Source of the DNA: Tepidimicrobium xylanilyticum
GTDB taxonomy: Bacteria > Bacillota > Clostridia > Tissierellales > Tepidimicrobiaceae
Direction: 5' to 3'
NCBI RefSeq assembly: GCF_900106765.1
Contig: NZ_FNNG01000001.1
Location: forward strand, 251,774-315,773
DNA length: 64,000 nt
The first letter of the stretch is position 1. Each line of letters starts with the position of its first letter. The position numbers and the translations under genes are program-made. The notes beneath the pieces were generated by a model, which saw only the letters and a list, made by a program, of their open reading frames with translations, made no database searches and was not told where the DNA came from. Shown one piece after another: positions 56,860-64,000 of this stretch.

Positions 56860-57381
56860 TTAATAGAAAATTGCTCCAGCAATACCTGCCAATACAATGG
56901 TAATTATTGGATTGAGCTTTTTAAAGGCTACCAGATAAAAAATTCCCAAGGCTATGAATATGGATTTTATATCTATGAAAGCATCCAATGCTACTGAAAC
57001 GGCTGCAGAAGCAATAAGCCCTAACACTATTGGCCTAATTCCTGTAAAAAACCAGTCGGAATAGGGAGAGTCCTTAAATCTGCTTACAAAATGGAATATA
57101 AGGCTCATTATTATAAATGAAGGCAAAACTACTGCCAAAGTAGCTACAACAGAACCTAAGAAACCAGATACCCTATAACCTAAAAAGGTGGCTGAATTTA
57201 TGGCAATAGGACCAGGAGTCATCTCAGATATAGCAACTATATCAATAAATTCTGCATTAGTCAGCCAACCACGAGTTTCAATGACCTCTTCCTTTATCAG
57301 GGGTAACATGGCATAGCCTCCACCAAAGCTAAACAATCCTATCTTAAAAAAAGAAATGAATAATTTAATTAAAAGGTTCAT
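56860..57381 (-). CDS. Chromate transporter family protein (half-size, first)
   Basis: 173 residues. FFKIGLFSFGGGYAMLPLIKEEVIETRGWL and ISEMTPGPIAINSATFLGYRVSGF are the paired ChrA motifs. It overlaps prmC by four bases. The pair separates prmC from prfA, which are normally adjacent. Confidence 0.92.
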   Translation of the reverse strand: MNLLIKLFISFFKIGLFSFGGGYAMLPLIKEEVIETRGWLTNAEFIDIVAISEMTPGPIAINSATFLGYRVSGFLGSVVATLAVVLPSFIIMSLIFHFVSRFKDSPYSDWFFTGIRPIVLGLIASAAVSVALDAFIDIKSIFIALGIFYLVAFKKLNPIITIVLAGIAGAIFY

Positions 57382-58250
57382 ATGTTCAGCTCCTTCTTAA
57401 ATACTCCCAAAACTACCCTATCTAGTCCCTGCAGATCCTTTAATATATTGACATTAACAAAGCCCTCAACTAATAACATATTTTTTACTGACTGGCCTTG
57501 ATCATACCCTATTTCAAATATTAACAAGCCTTCATCAGTTAAATACTTCTTGCTTTCTGGGATTATCCTTCTATAAAAATTTAGTCCATCCGACCCTCCA
57601 TCTAAAGCTTCCCTAGGTTCATAATATTTTATCTCATCTTGAAGTTTATCTATATCATCACTGGGAATATAAGGAGGATTGGATGCTATTATATGGAATT
57701 TTTCCTTTACATCCTTTATCCCTTGGAATAAATCCCCTTTAAAAAGATGGACATTAGTTAGCTTAAACCTTTCCTTATTAATTTCTGCCACCCTTATGGG
57801 AGCATCATACATATCGACCCCATAGACGGTAACACTACTTCTATAATAAGCCACGCTTAAAGCTATAGCTCCGCTTCCAAAACCTAAGTCTAAGAGGTTT
57901 ATAGACTTATTCTTATACTTATTATCAATATAGCCTAATACATAGTCCACAAGTATTTCCGTATCAGATCTAGGGATTAAGACTCCTTCTTCTACATAGA
58001 AGTCTAGCCCCATAAATTCTTTTTCATTTATAATATATTGGATTGGATAGCCTTTTGCTCTCTTCTCTATTAGCTCTAAGAATTTCTCTACAACTGGCTC
58101 CGATACCTTTTCCTTACCATGGGTGTATATATAGATTTTATCCACTTTTAATAATCTGCTTAAGAGTAATGTTGCCTCTAGGGAGGGATTTGTGTAAGGT
58201 CTATCCTTTATAAGATCTATTCCTTTTTGCAGCAATCGATTTATCTCCAT
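57378..58250 (-). CDS. prmC: Peptide chain release factor N5-glutamine methyltransferase
   Basis: Methylates the GGQ glutamine of release factors. 290 residues. Catalytic NPPY motif in IIASNPPYIPSDDI, SAM loop LLDLGFGSGAIALSVAYY, and the substrate-binding N-terminus PIQYIINEKEFMGLDFYV. Overlaps yqhQ by ten bases. Confidence 0.96.
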   Translation of the reverse strand: MEINRLLQKGIDLIKDRPYTNPSLEATLLLSRLLKVDKIYIYTHGKEKVSEPVVEKFLELIEKRAKGYPIQYIINEKEFMGLDFYVEEGVLIPRSDTEILVDYVLGYIDNKYKNKSINLLDLGFGSGAIALSVAYYRSSVTVYGVDMYDAPIRVAEINKERFKLTNVHLFKGDLFQGIKDVKEKFHIIASNPPYIPSDDIDKLQDEIKYYEPREALDGGSDGLNFYRRIIPESKKYLTDEGLLIFEIGYDQGQSVKNMLLVEGFVNVNILKDLQGLDRVVLGVFKKELNI

Positions 58251-59197
58251 AAATCCTCTTCCTTTTTATCTGTTAGAACCGCTTTTAAGGCTTCTATGGC
58301 AACCTCTATTTGCCCTTCATCTGGCTCTTTAACCGTTGCTATCTTCTGAATAAATAGGCCAGGATAGGATATAATATAAGCTAATCTCGAATTACTCTTG
58401 CCAATAATCCTATTGATCTCATAGGATATGCCAGCTATTATAGGTAGCATAATTATTCTAATTAAAAGCCTCTGTAAGGGATTAGGCCATCCAAAGGCTG
58501 ATAATACCAAAATACTCACGATCATTACCATGAAGAGAAAGCTGGTTCCGCACCTTGAGTGCAGTATTGGATATTTTTTTATATTTTCCACATTTAATTC
58601 CTCGCCATTTTCATAACAATGGATAGCCTTATGTTCTGCACCGTGGTACTCAAACACTCTCCCTACATCTTCCATCTTGGATACCAATACTACATAAGTG
58701 AGAAAGGCTATAATGCGGATAAATCCCTCAATTAAGTTTAATATAAAGGGTTTAGTTATCATCCTATTAAAAGAATTAGTAATAAGGCTTGGAATCAGTA
58801 GGAAAAGTAAAATGGCAAAAGCAAAGGAAATCAACATAGTAAAAGCTATTTCAACATCCTCTTTCTTGTCCTTAAATATTCTATCGAAAAAGCTTTCCTT
58901 ATTCTTTTCCTCATCTACATCCTCTTCAAAAAATTCAGCAGAATACATCAAAGCCCTTATACCAAAGGTCATCGATTCAACTAATCCCACTACACCTCTG
59001 ATGATGGGGAGTCTAAAAAATTTATATCGCATTCCCAAGGTATTTAATTTTTCTTCCTTTAATATTATTTCTCCATCTGGCTTTCTTATAGCAATAGCCA
59101 GTTCCTTTGGCCCTCGCATTAGTATGCCCTCAATAAGAGCCTGCCCACCAATGGTGGTTATGTGCTTAGGGGATCTATTTATATCTTTTATTTTCAT
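58241..59197 (-). CDS. DUF1385 family membrane protein (YqhQ-like)
   Basis: 318 residues, ~5 helices. GGQALIEGILMRGPKELAIAIRKPDG at the N-terminus and EYHGAEHKAIHCYENGEELNVENIKKYPILHSRCGTSFLF near the centre are the diagnostic motifs, including conserved His and Cys. Function is not established. Confidence 0.92.
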   Translation of the reverse strand: MKIKDINRSPKHITTIGGQALIEGILMRGPKELAIAIRKPDGEIILKEEKLNTLGMRYKFFRLPIIRGVVGLVESMTFGIRALMYSAEFFEEDVDEEKNKESFFDRIFKDKKEDVEIAFTMLISFAFAILLFLLIPSLITNSFNRMITKPFILNLIEGFIRIIAFLTYVVLVSKMEDVGRVFEYHGAEHKAIHCYENGEELNVENIKKYPILHSRCGTSFLFMVMIVSILVLSAFGWPNPLQRLLIRIIMLPIIAGISYEINRIIGKSNSRLAYIISYPGLFIQKIATVKEPDEGQIEVAIEALKAVLTDKKEEDLWR

Positions 59198-59216
59198 AAT
59201 AAAAACACCCTTTTTT

Positions 59217-59334
59217 CAATTAACAATTAACAGTTAATAGTTTCACATACTTGGGAAGAACACCCCTCTCATTCAAGATTCGTGAAATAGTAAATTTTCT
59301 CATAAGTCAAGGCTTATCTTCCCAAATATGTCAA
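59217..59334. repeat. Small inverted-repeat element with adjoining heptad repeat
   Basis: Positions 59217-59240 contain CAATTAA, CAATTAA, CAGTTAA units. ACATACTTGGGAAGA (59245-59259) and TCTTCCCAAATATGT (59317-59331) are inverted with one mismatch, enclosing ~57 bases. The left part is repeated at 4645-4685. No coding capacity; MITE-like or structured-RNA element of unknown origin. Confidence 0.7.
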
Positions 59335-59395
59335 CGTAAAAAAGTGCTAATACCAAATTAACAATATTTTAAATTTTAATCTAAATAAAAATAAA

Positions 59396-59418
59396 GGTTA
59401 GATGCTAGGCAACTAACC
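59396..59418 (-). terminator. Terminator of rpmE
   Basis: GGTTAGTTGC and GCATCTAACC on the minus strand (9 of 10 pairs) are followed by TTTATTTTTATTT. Confidence 0.88.
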
Positions 59419-59439
59419 TATTTGGTTTTAATTTAATAA

Positions 59440-59640
59440 TTAATCAATACCATATTTTTTCTTGAATTTTTCTACACGACCACCACGTTCTGTGAATTTT
59501 TGACGTCCTGTAAAGAATGGATGACATTCTGAACAGATTTCTACTCTTAGTTCCTCTTTTGTTGATCCAGTTTTAAATGTATTTCCACATGCACATCTTA
59601 CTGTAGCTTCATAATATTCTGGGTGTATTCCCTTTTTCAT
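59440..59640 (-). CDS. rpmE: Ribosomal protein bL31 (zinc form)
   Basis: 66 residues starting [22 protein letters not shown]. The four zinc ligands Cys16, Cys18, Cys36 and Cys39 are intact, so this is the zinc-containing C+ form. GAGGTG is six bases before the ATG at 59640; a GTG three codons upstream was rejected. Confidence 0.97.
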   Translation of the reverse strand: MKKGIHPEYYEATVRCACGNTFKTGSTKEELRVEICSECHPFFTGRQKFTERGGRVEKFKKKYGID

Positions 59641-59730
59641 TGCTTTCACCTCTCTTTATTGCCAGTATATAAAATACATTTTCTCATAATTTGACCTGTT
59701 AATTATAGCATAATCCTAAGAATATTTCAA

Positions 59731-61131
59731 CTAAAACCAGATTTTATTTCTCATCTCTTCTATAAACTCTTCATTAGTTTTGGTATTTATCAAGTTATCT
59801 ATCAGTGTTTCCGTTATCTCTTGCGTAGGTGCATTTCCTAAAGCTTTCCTAATAGTCCAAATAGTTTCCAATTCCTTTTGGGTTAACAGCAAATCTTCCC
59901 TTCTAGTTCCAGATTTATTAATATCCAAAGCAGGGAATATCCTCTTTTCAGAAAGTTTCCTATCTAGATGAATCTCCATATTACCTGTACCTTTAAACTC
60001 CTCAAATATGACATCATCCATTCTGCTTCCCGTTTCCACCAAAGCAGTTGCTAAAATAGTTAAACTACCACCCTCTTCTAAATTTCTTGCAGCACCAAAA
60101 AATCTTTTAGGTTTATGTAAAGCTCCAGGGTCTAGTCCACCAGACAAAGTCCTACCAGTAGGCGGTATAGTAAGATTATAGGCTCTTGCTAACCTAGTTA
60201 TACTATCCAATAAAATCACTACATCCTTCCCATGCTCAACTAACCTCTTAGCCCTTTCAAGGACTATTTCTGCCACCTTAGTATGATGGCTGGGAAGTTC
60301 GTCAAAAGTAAAATATACTACATCACCTTTCACAGATCTTTTCATATCAGTGACCTCTTCAGGTCTTTCATCTATTAAAAGAACGATAATTTCAATTTCT
60401 GGGTGATTTTGAGAAATAGCATTGGCTATAGCCTTTAAAAGGGTGGTTTTACCGGCTTTTGGTGGAGAAACTATCATCCCTCTTTGCCCTTTTCCAATGG
60501 GGGCAATTAGATCGATAATTCTTGTTGAAAGATTAGTTGGACTTGTTTCCAGAGTAATCCTTTCCCTTGGATAAATCGGAGTTAAACTATCAAATTCTGG
60601 TCTAGTAAGACAAGTTTCCGGTTCCATACCGTTTACACTCTTTACGTATAGGAGAGCTTTATACTTTTCTCCTGATTTTGCAGGTCTAGTTATACCAAAA
60701 ACCTTATCTCCCGTTTTAAGTTTGAATCTCCTGATTTGGGAAGGAGATACATATATATCATTATCTCCCGATAAATAGTTATCAGATCTTAAGAATCCAT
60801 ATCCATCTTGATGGATTTCTAATATGCCTTCAGCTCCATCAATAATATCCATATGTTCGAGTTCTTCCGTTACCTTTTCAGGCAACTCTTCCATGTCGAT
60901 GTCATTAATATCTATTTCCTCAAAGGTCTTTTCCTGAGGAATTTCTTCCTTTTCTTCTTTTTCTTTTTCCTCTTTTTCCATTTCATCCTGATTTGCATTA
61001 GCTGTGTTTTCTAAAATTAGGTCTATTAGCTCATTTTTTCTGTATTTAGTAACGCTTTTAATCCCTAGGGTTTTTGCAATAACCCGGAGATCCTCTAATC
61101 TTTTTTCCTGCAATATACTAGAATCCAACAC
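59731..61131 (-). CDS. rho: Transcription termination factor Rho
   Basis: Hexameric RNA helicase. 466 residues. An N-terminal Rho_N/SAP-like helix pair is followed by an acidic insertion (~50-90) and the cold-shock-like RNA-binding fold ([27 protein letters not shown]). Walker A lies in [23 protein letters not shown] is Walker B, and QLIKATRM-like Q/R loops ([22 protein letters not shown]) are present. GTG at 61131 or the next TTG follows GGAGG. Confidence 0.96.
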   Translation of the reverse strand: MLDSSILQEKRLEDLRVIAKTLGIKSVTKYRKNELIDLILENTANANQDEMEKEEKEKEEKEEIPQEKTFEEIDINDIDMEELPEKVTEELEHMDIIDGAEGILEIHQDGYGFLRSDNYLSGDNDIYVSPSQIRRFKLKTGDKVFGITRPAKSGEKYKALLYVKSVNGMEPETCLTRPEFDSLTPIYPRERITLETSPTNLSTRIIDLIAPIGKGQRGMIVSPPKAGKTTLLKAIANAISQNHPEIEIIVLLIDERPEEVTDMKRSVKGDVVYFTFDELPSHHTKVAEIVLERAKRLVEHGKDVVILLDSITRLARAYNLTIPPTGRTLSGGLDPGALHKPKRFFGAARNLEEGGSLTILATALVETGSRMDDVIFEEFKGTGNMEIHLDRKLSEKRIFPALDINKSGTRREDLLLTQKELETIWTIRKALGNAPTQEITETLIDNLINTKTNEEFIEEMRNKIWF

Positions 61132-61146
61132 TACACCTCCAAAGTA

Positions 61147-61195
61147 TTAAAAAAACTACCGCTAGGAATCCAAAATCAAGATTCCTAGACGGCTT
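61147..61195 (-). terminator. Terminator between glpX and rho
   Basis: CTAGGAATC and GATTCCTAG form the core of the stem with CCG/CGG at the base; TTTTTTT follows on the minus strand. It ends only ~16 bases before the rho start codon. Confidence 0.85.
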
Positions 61196-61308
61196 TTTAT
61201 ATTCTTATAATTTGTTATCAATTGAATATGGAATGCTTTAAGAAATGACTATAAGATGAGTATTTCTAGCATAATAATATCATTATAATTTTTATAAGTC
61301 AATTTAAA

Positions 61309-62280
61309 TTATTTTGCATATTCAGGTTTTTTATCCAACCTATGTATAGCTTCGATGAATCTTATAGTACCTGTTTCCCCTCTCATAACTACAGAATAGG
61401 TTTTAGCCCTATTGTGCTCGTAATAAACAACCCCTTTTAACAATTTTCCATTGGACACGCCTGTAGCTGCAAAAATGATTTCATTTCCCCTTACCAAATG
61501 GTCCATAGTTAACAGGGTGTCTACATTACCTAATCCCATTTTTTTGCATCTTTCTTTTTCTTCATCCTTTATAGGATAAAGCCTGCCTTGAATCTCTCCT
61601 CCTAAACATTTTAGAGCACAGGCTGCAAGCACCCCTTCTGGAGCTCCTCCAATTCCCATTAATATATCTACTCCTAAATCCTCAAAGCAGGTAGCAATTG
61701 CTGCAGCCACATCTCCATCTTGGAATAGTTTAATTCTTGCTCCTGTCTTTCTAACCCTTTCAATTAGCTCCTTATGTCTAGGTCTATCAAGTATGGTAAC
61801 AGTTATATCGGAAATGTCCTTATTTAAAGCTTTGGAAAGATTCTTTAAATTGGTTTCCACAGGTTCATCTAAACTTACCTTTCCTGCCGCTTTTGGACCT
61901 ACAGCTATTTTTTCCATATACATATCGGGGGCATGTAATAAACAACCTCTTGGTGCAATTGCTACTGCGGATATGGCATTGGATAATCCCTTTGCAACAG
62001 CAGTAGTTCCATCTAAGGGATCTACAGCTATATCGACTTTTATTGAGTCTTTCGTTGCCTTTCCAATCTGCTCCCCTATATATAGCATAGGAGCTTCATC
62101 CATTTCTCCCTCACCAATAACTACTACTCCATCGATGGTCAATGTATCAAACATTCTCCTCATGCCCCGTACCGCTGCTTCATCAGCCTTTATCTTATCC
62201 CCTCTTCCCAGATAACGAGCGGATTGTAGGGCTGCAGCTTCCGTTACCCTAACTAAATTTAAGGTTAAATTTCTATCCAT
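61309..62280 (-). CDS. glpX: Class II fructose-1,6-bisphosphatase (GlpX), copy 1
   Basis: Gluconeogenic phosphatase. 323 residues. Metal-site motifs VVIGEGEMDEAPMLYIGEQ and DIAVDPLDGTTAVAKGLSN; LDRPRHKELIERVRKTGARI; GIGGAPEGVLAACALKCLGG. It follows a close paralogue 86 bases upstream. Its ATG and GGAGG site lie in an inverted repeat with its own promoter. Confidence 0.95.
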   Translation of the reverse strand: MDRNLTLNLVRVTEAAALQSARYLGRGDKIKADEAAVRGMRRMFDTLTIDGVVVIGEGEMDEAPMLYIGEQIGKATKDSIKVDIAVDPLDGTTAVAKGLSNAISAVAIAPRGCLLHAPDMYMEKIAVGPKAAGKVSLDEPVETNLKNLSKALNKDISDITVTILDRPRHKELIERVRKTGARIKLFQDGDVAAAIATCFEDLGVDILMGIGGAPEGVLAACALKCLGGEIQGRLYPIKDEEKERCKKMGLGNVDTLLTMDHLVRGNEIIFAATGVSNGKLLKGVVYYEHNRAKTYSVVMRGETGTIRFIEAIHRLDKKPEYAK

Positions 62281-62343
62281 AAAAAAGCCTCCATTAATTG
62301 TTATTTACTATATAGTATATTTTATTTAGGCTTTTTATGTCAA
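62278..62343 (-). promoter_or_regulatory. Promoter within an inverted repeat that covers the glpX start codon
   Basis: Minus strand TTGACA (62343-62338), 18 bases, TATACT (62319-62314). Arms AAAAAGCCT (62336-62328) and AGGCTTTTT (62290-62282) are perfect complements; with a one-base bulge they extend to CAT...ATG, covering the start codon. The 3' arm overlaps the GGAGG site. Confidence 0.75.
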
Positions 62344-62366
62344 TTAGTATGCCATATATATATTTT

Positions 62367-63365
62367 TTAATGATGCTTTTTTAATAGATTTTTCAATATC
62401 TCGTTCTTATCCAGTCTATGGCGAGCTTCTATAAACCTTATAGTCCCACTTCTAGACCTCATGACTATAGAATGGGTTTTAGCTAATTTATCTCCATAGT
62501 ATACTACACCTTTTAAAAGGTCTCCATCGGTAATGCCTGTAGCTGCAAAAAATATATCTTCTCCTTTAGCTAAGTCGTCTATTGTTAGAACCTGCTCCAA
62601 CTTATCCTCTGTCCAGCCAAATTCTTCACACCTATCCCTTTCAGCTTGGCTCATGGGATATAGTTTCCCTTGAAAATCTCCTCCCATGCATTTCAATGCA
62701 CAAGCAGTAATTACTCCCTCTGGTGCTCCACCGATGCTAATCATTATATCTACCCCAGTATCTTCAAAAGCTGTAGCAATTGCTGCGGCCACATCCCCTT
62801 CTCCAAATAGCTTTATTCTAGCTCCCACTCTTCTCACTTCTTCTATAATCCCATTATGCCTTTCCCTATCCTGAATAATTACGGTTAAATCTGAAATATC
62901 CTTATTTAAAGCCTTAGCCACATTGCTTAAGTTCTCTTCAATGGTCGCATCGATGTTTATTTTCCCTCGAGCCTTCGGTCCCACCGCTATCTTTTTCATA
63001 TATGTATCTGGTGCATTAAGTAAGCAACCTTTTGGAGCCATGGCTATTACTGAAATAGCATTGGGTAAACCCTTTGCCACAAGACTAGTACCATCTAATG
63101 GGTCTACTGCAATATCCGCTTCTACATCCATACCCTTACCTATTATTTCACCAATATATAGCATAGGCGCCTCGTCTAATTCACCTTCACCTATTACTAC
63201 CTGCCCCTTTGTATTTACAAGATTGAAGGCAGCTCTCATACCATCCACTGCGGCCTGATCAGCACTTGTTTTATCGCCCCTACCCATGTACCTAGCAGAA
63301 ACTAATGCTGCAATTTCAGTTACTCTCACTAAAGATAAAGCCAAATCCCTGTCCATCTCAATCAC
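62367..63365 (-). CDS. glpX: Class II fructose-1,6-bisphosphatase (GlpX), copy 2
   Basis: 332 residues, closely similar to copy 1 throughout: VVIGEGELDEAPMLYIGE, DIAVDPLDGTSLVAKGLPN, IQDRERHNGIIEEVRRVGARI, SIGGAPEGVITACALKCMGG. It is the upstream member of the tandem pair. A C-terminal tail (ILKNLLKKHH) distinguishes it. AAAGGAG precedes the ATG. Confidence 0.95.
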   Translation of the reverse strand: MIEMDRDLALSLVRVTEIAALVSARYMGRGDKTSADQAAVDGMRAAFNLVNTKGQVVIGEGELDEAPMLYIGEIIGKGMDVEADIAVDPLDGTSLVAKGLPNAISVIAMAPKGCLLNAPDTYMKKIAVGPKARGKINIDATIEENLSNVAKALNKDISDLTVIIQDRERHNGIIEEVRRVGARIKLFGEGDVAAAIATAFEDTGVDIMISIGGAPEGVITACALKCMGGDFQGKLYPMSQAERDRCEEFGWTEDKLEQVLTIDDLAKGEDIFFAATGITDGDLLKGVVYYGDKLAKTHSIVMRSRSGTIRFIEARHRLDKNEILKNLLKKHH

Positions 63366-63439
63366 TCCTTTAATCTATATGCATCATATTTATTATAAAC
63401 CAAGGTATTAAATAATAAAAATAAAATTTACTATAAACA

Positions 63440-63461
63440 AAAAAGGCGGTCAAAACCGCCT
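63440..63461 (-). terminator. Terminator of the transaldolase gene
   Basis: AGGCGGT, TTTG, ACCGCCT, then six T residues on the minus strand. Confidence 0.92.
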
Positions 63462-63501
63462 CAAAAATTGTAATTTTACCTTTGCACATTATCTAAAATT
63501 G

Positions 63502-64000
63502 TCAATTGCTTACCTGCTCCCAGTCCTTTAAAAACTTTTCAATTCCAATATCCGTTAATGGATGACTTACCATCTGCATAAATACCTTATAGGGTATGGT
63601 TGCTATATGGGCACCAGCTTTTGCTGCTTCTATTACATGTATAGGATTTCTAATGCTGGCCGCAATAACCTCAGTATCTATGCCATGGATATCGAATATT
63701 TGAACTATATCTTCTATTATATTCATCCCATTATTGCCTATATCGTCTAATCTGCCCAAAAAAGGACTTACAAAAGTAGCTCCTGCTTTTGCAGCTAACA
63801 AAGCTTGATTAGCAGAAAACACCAAGGTTACATTGGTCTTTATACCTTCTTGTGTTAAAATCTTTACTGCCTTTAGTCCTTCTTTAGTCATAGGGATTTT
63901 AATAACGATATTCGGATGAATTTTTGCCAGTTCCCTTGCTTCTTCTAACATCCCTTCCTTTTCCAAGGAAATGACTTCTGCGCTAATAGGACCATCTAAT
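63502..64000 (-). CDS. tal: Transaldolase / fructose-6-phosphate aldolase family (5' end outside window)
   Basis: About 165 visible residues, open to the window end. [19 protein letters not shown], then [18 protein letters not shown] with the Schiff-base Lys, and [15 protein letters not shown] are the small-transaldolase (MipB/TalC) motifs. The stop lies in a heptanucleotide repeat. Position beside glpX and rho matches Bacillus ywjH. Confidence 0.95.
   Translation of the reverse strand, partial: LDGPISAEVISLEKEGMLEEARELAKIHPNIVIKIPMTKEGLKAVKILTQEGIKTNVTLVFSANQALLAAKAGATFVSPFLGRLDDIGNNGMNIIEDIVQIFDIHGIDTEVIAASIRNPIHVIEAAKAGAHIATIPYKVFMQMVSHPLTDIGIEKFLKDWEQVSN

Overview
The window is AT-rich and reads as the chromosome of an anaerobic, endospore-forming, motile Firmicute of the Clostridia/Tissierellia type. 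Support comes from sporulation genes (spoIIID, spoIIQ, spoIID), a flagellar regulon, a two-gene acetoacetate CoA-transferase with thiolase, an oxygen-sensitive double-cubane reductase with its activase, a SAM-I riboswitch, and gene order that closely follows the Bacillus subtilis comFC-flgM-flgK-fliW-csrA, atp-murA-spoIID-spoIIQ-spoIIID-mbl-flhO/P and tal-glpX-rho-rpmE-prfA-prmC-ywlC-ywlE-rpiB-upp segments. Almost every gene lies on the minus strand. The plus-strand exceptions are a tRNA-Pro, a secreted glycosidase, the double-cubane pair, a ZIP transporter and a chemoreceptor remnant. I assigned no species.

Layout in window order. 1-7.5 kb: a response regulator/HD-GYP protein (cut by the window edge), csrA, fliW, flgL, two flgK paralogues, flgN, flgM and yvyF. 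7.5-12.4 kb: comFC, recD2, a ComK-like protein, then a YvrJ/DUF2922/DUF1659 cassette led by a small sigma factor. 12.6-14.1 kb: metK with its SAM-I riboswitch. 14.1-17.9 kb: a chemoreceptor remnant, tRNA-Pro and an exported phosphodiester glycosidase. 17.9-27 kb: a lytic transglycosylase, flgJ, flgG, flgF-like, mbl, spoIIID, spoIIQ, spoIID, murA and ywmB. 27-34 kb: a complete F1Fo ATP synthase operon whose c subunit has a sodium-type site. 34-41 kb: a ketone/short-chain fatty acid module (atoE, ctfB, ctfA, thlA) with a sigma-54 regulator, a sigma-54 promoter and three palindromic candidate enhancer sites. 41-47.6 kb: wecB, tagO, an M20 hydrolase, upp, rpiB, an arginine-phosphatase-like gene and sua5. 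47.8-49.8 kb: double-cubane reductase and activase. 49.8-52.5 kb: a type II restriction-modification pair broken by one frameshift and one in-frame stop. 52.6-64 kb: ZIP transporter, ggt, prfA, two chromate-transporter halves, prmC, yqhQ, rpmE, rho, two glpX genes and a transaldolase cut by the window end.

The most unusual signal is architectural. At flgM, the comK-like gene, glpX and the ZIP gene, a 9-12 bp inverted repeat brackets the start region. Its 3' arm is, or overlaps, the ribosome binding site, and the -10 element lies in the loop. Transcripts begun at the local promoter would lack the 5' arm and keep a free ribosome binding site; read-through transcripts would fold it away or terminate. 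A weaker version precedes recD2 and a related one precedes ywmB. Other notable signals are a heptanucleotide repeat family at stop codons that supplies the last residues of at least two proteins, a small inverted-repeat element, the TGTAG-N8-CTACA triplet before thlA, and the ComK-like/sigma-factor locus beside competence genes.
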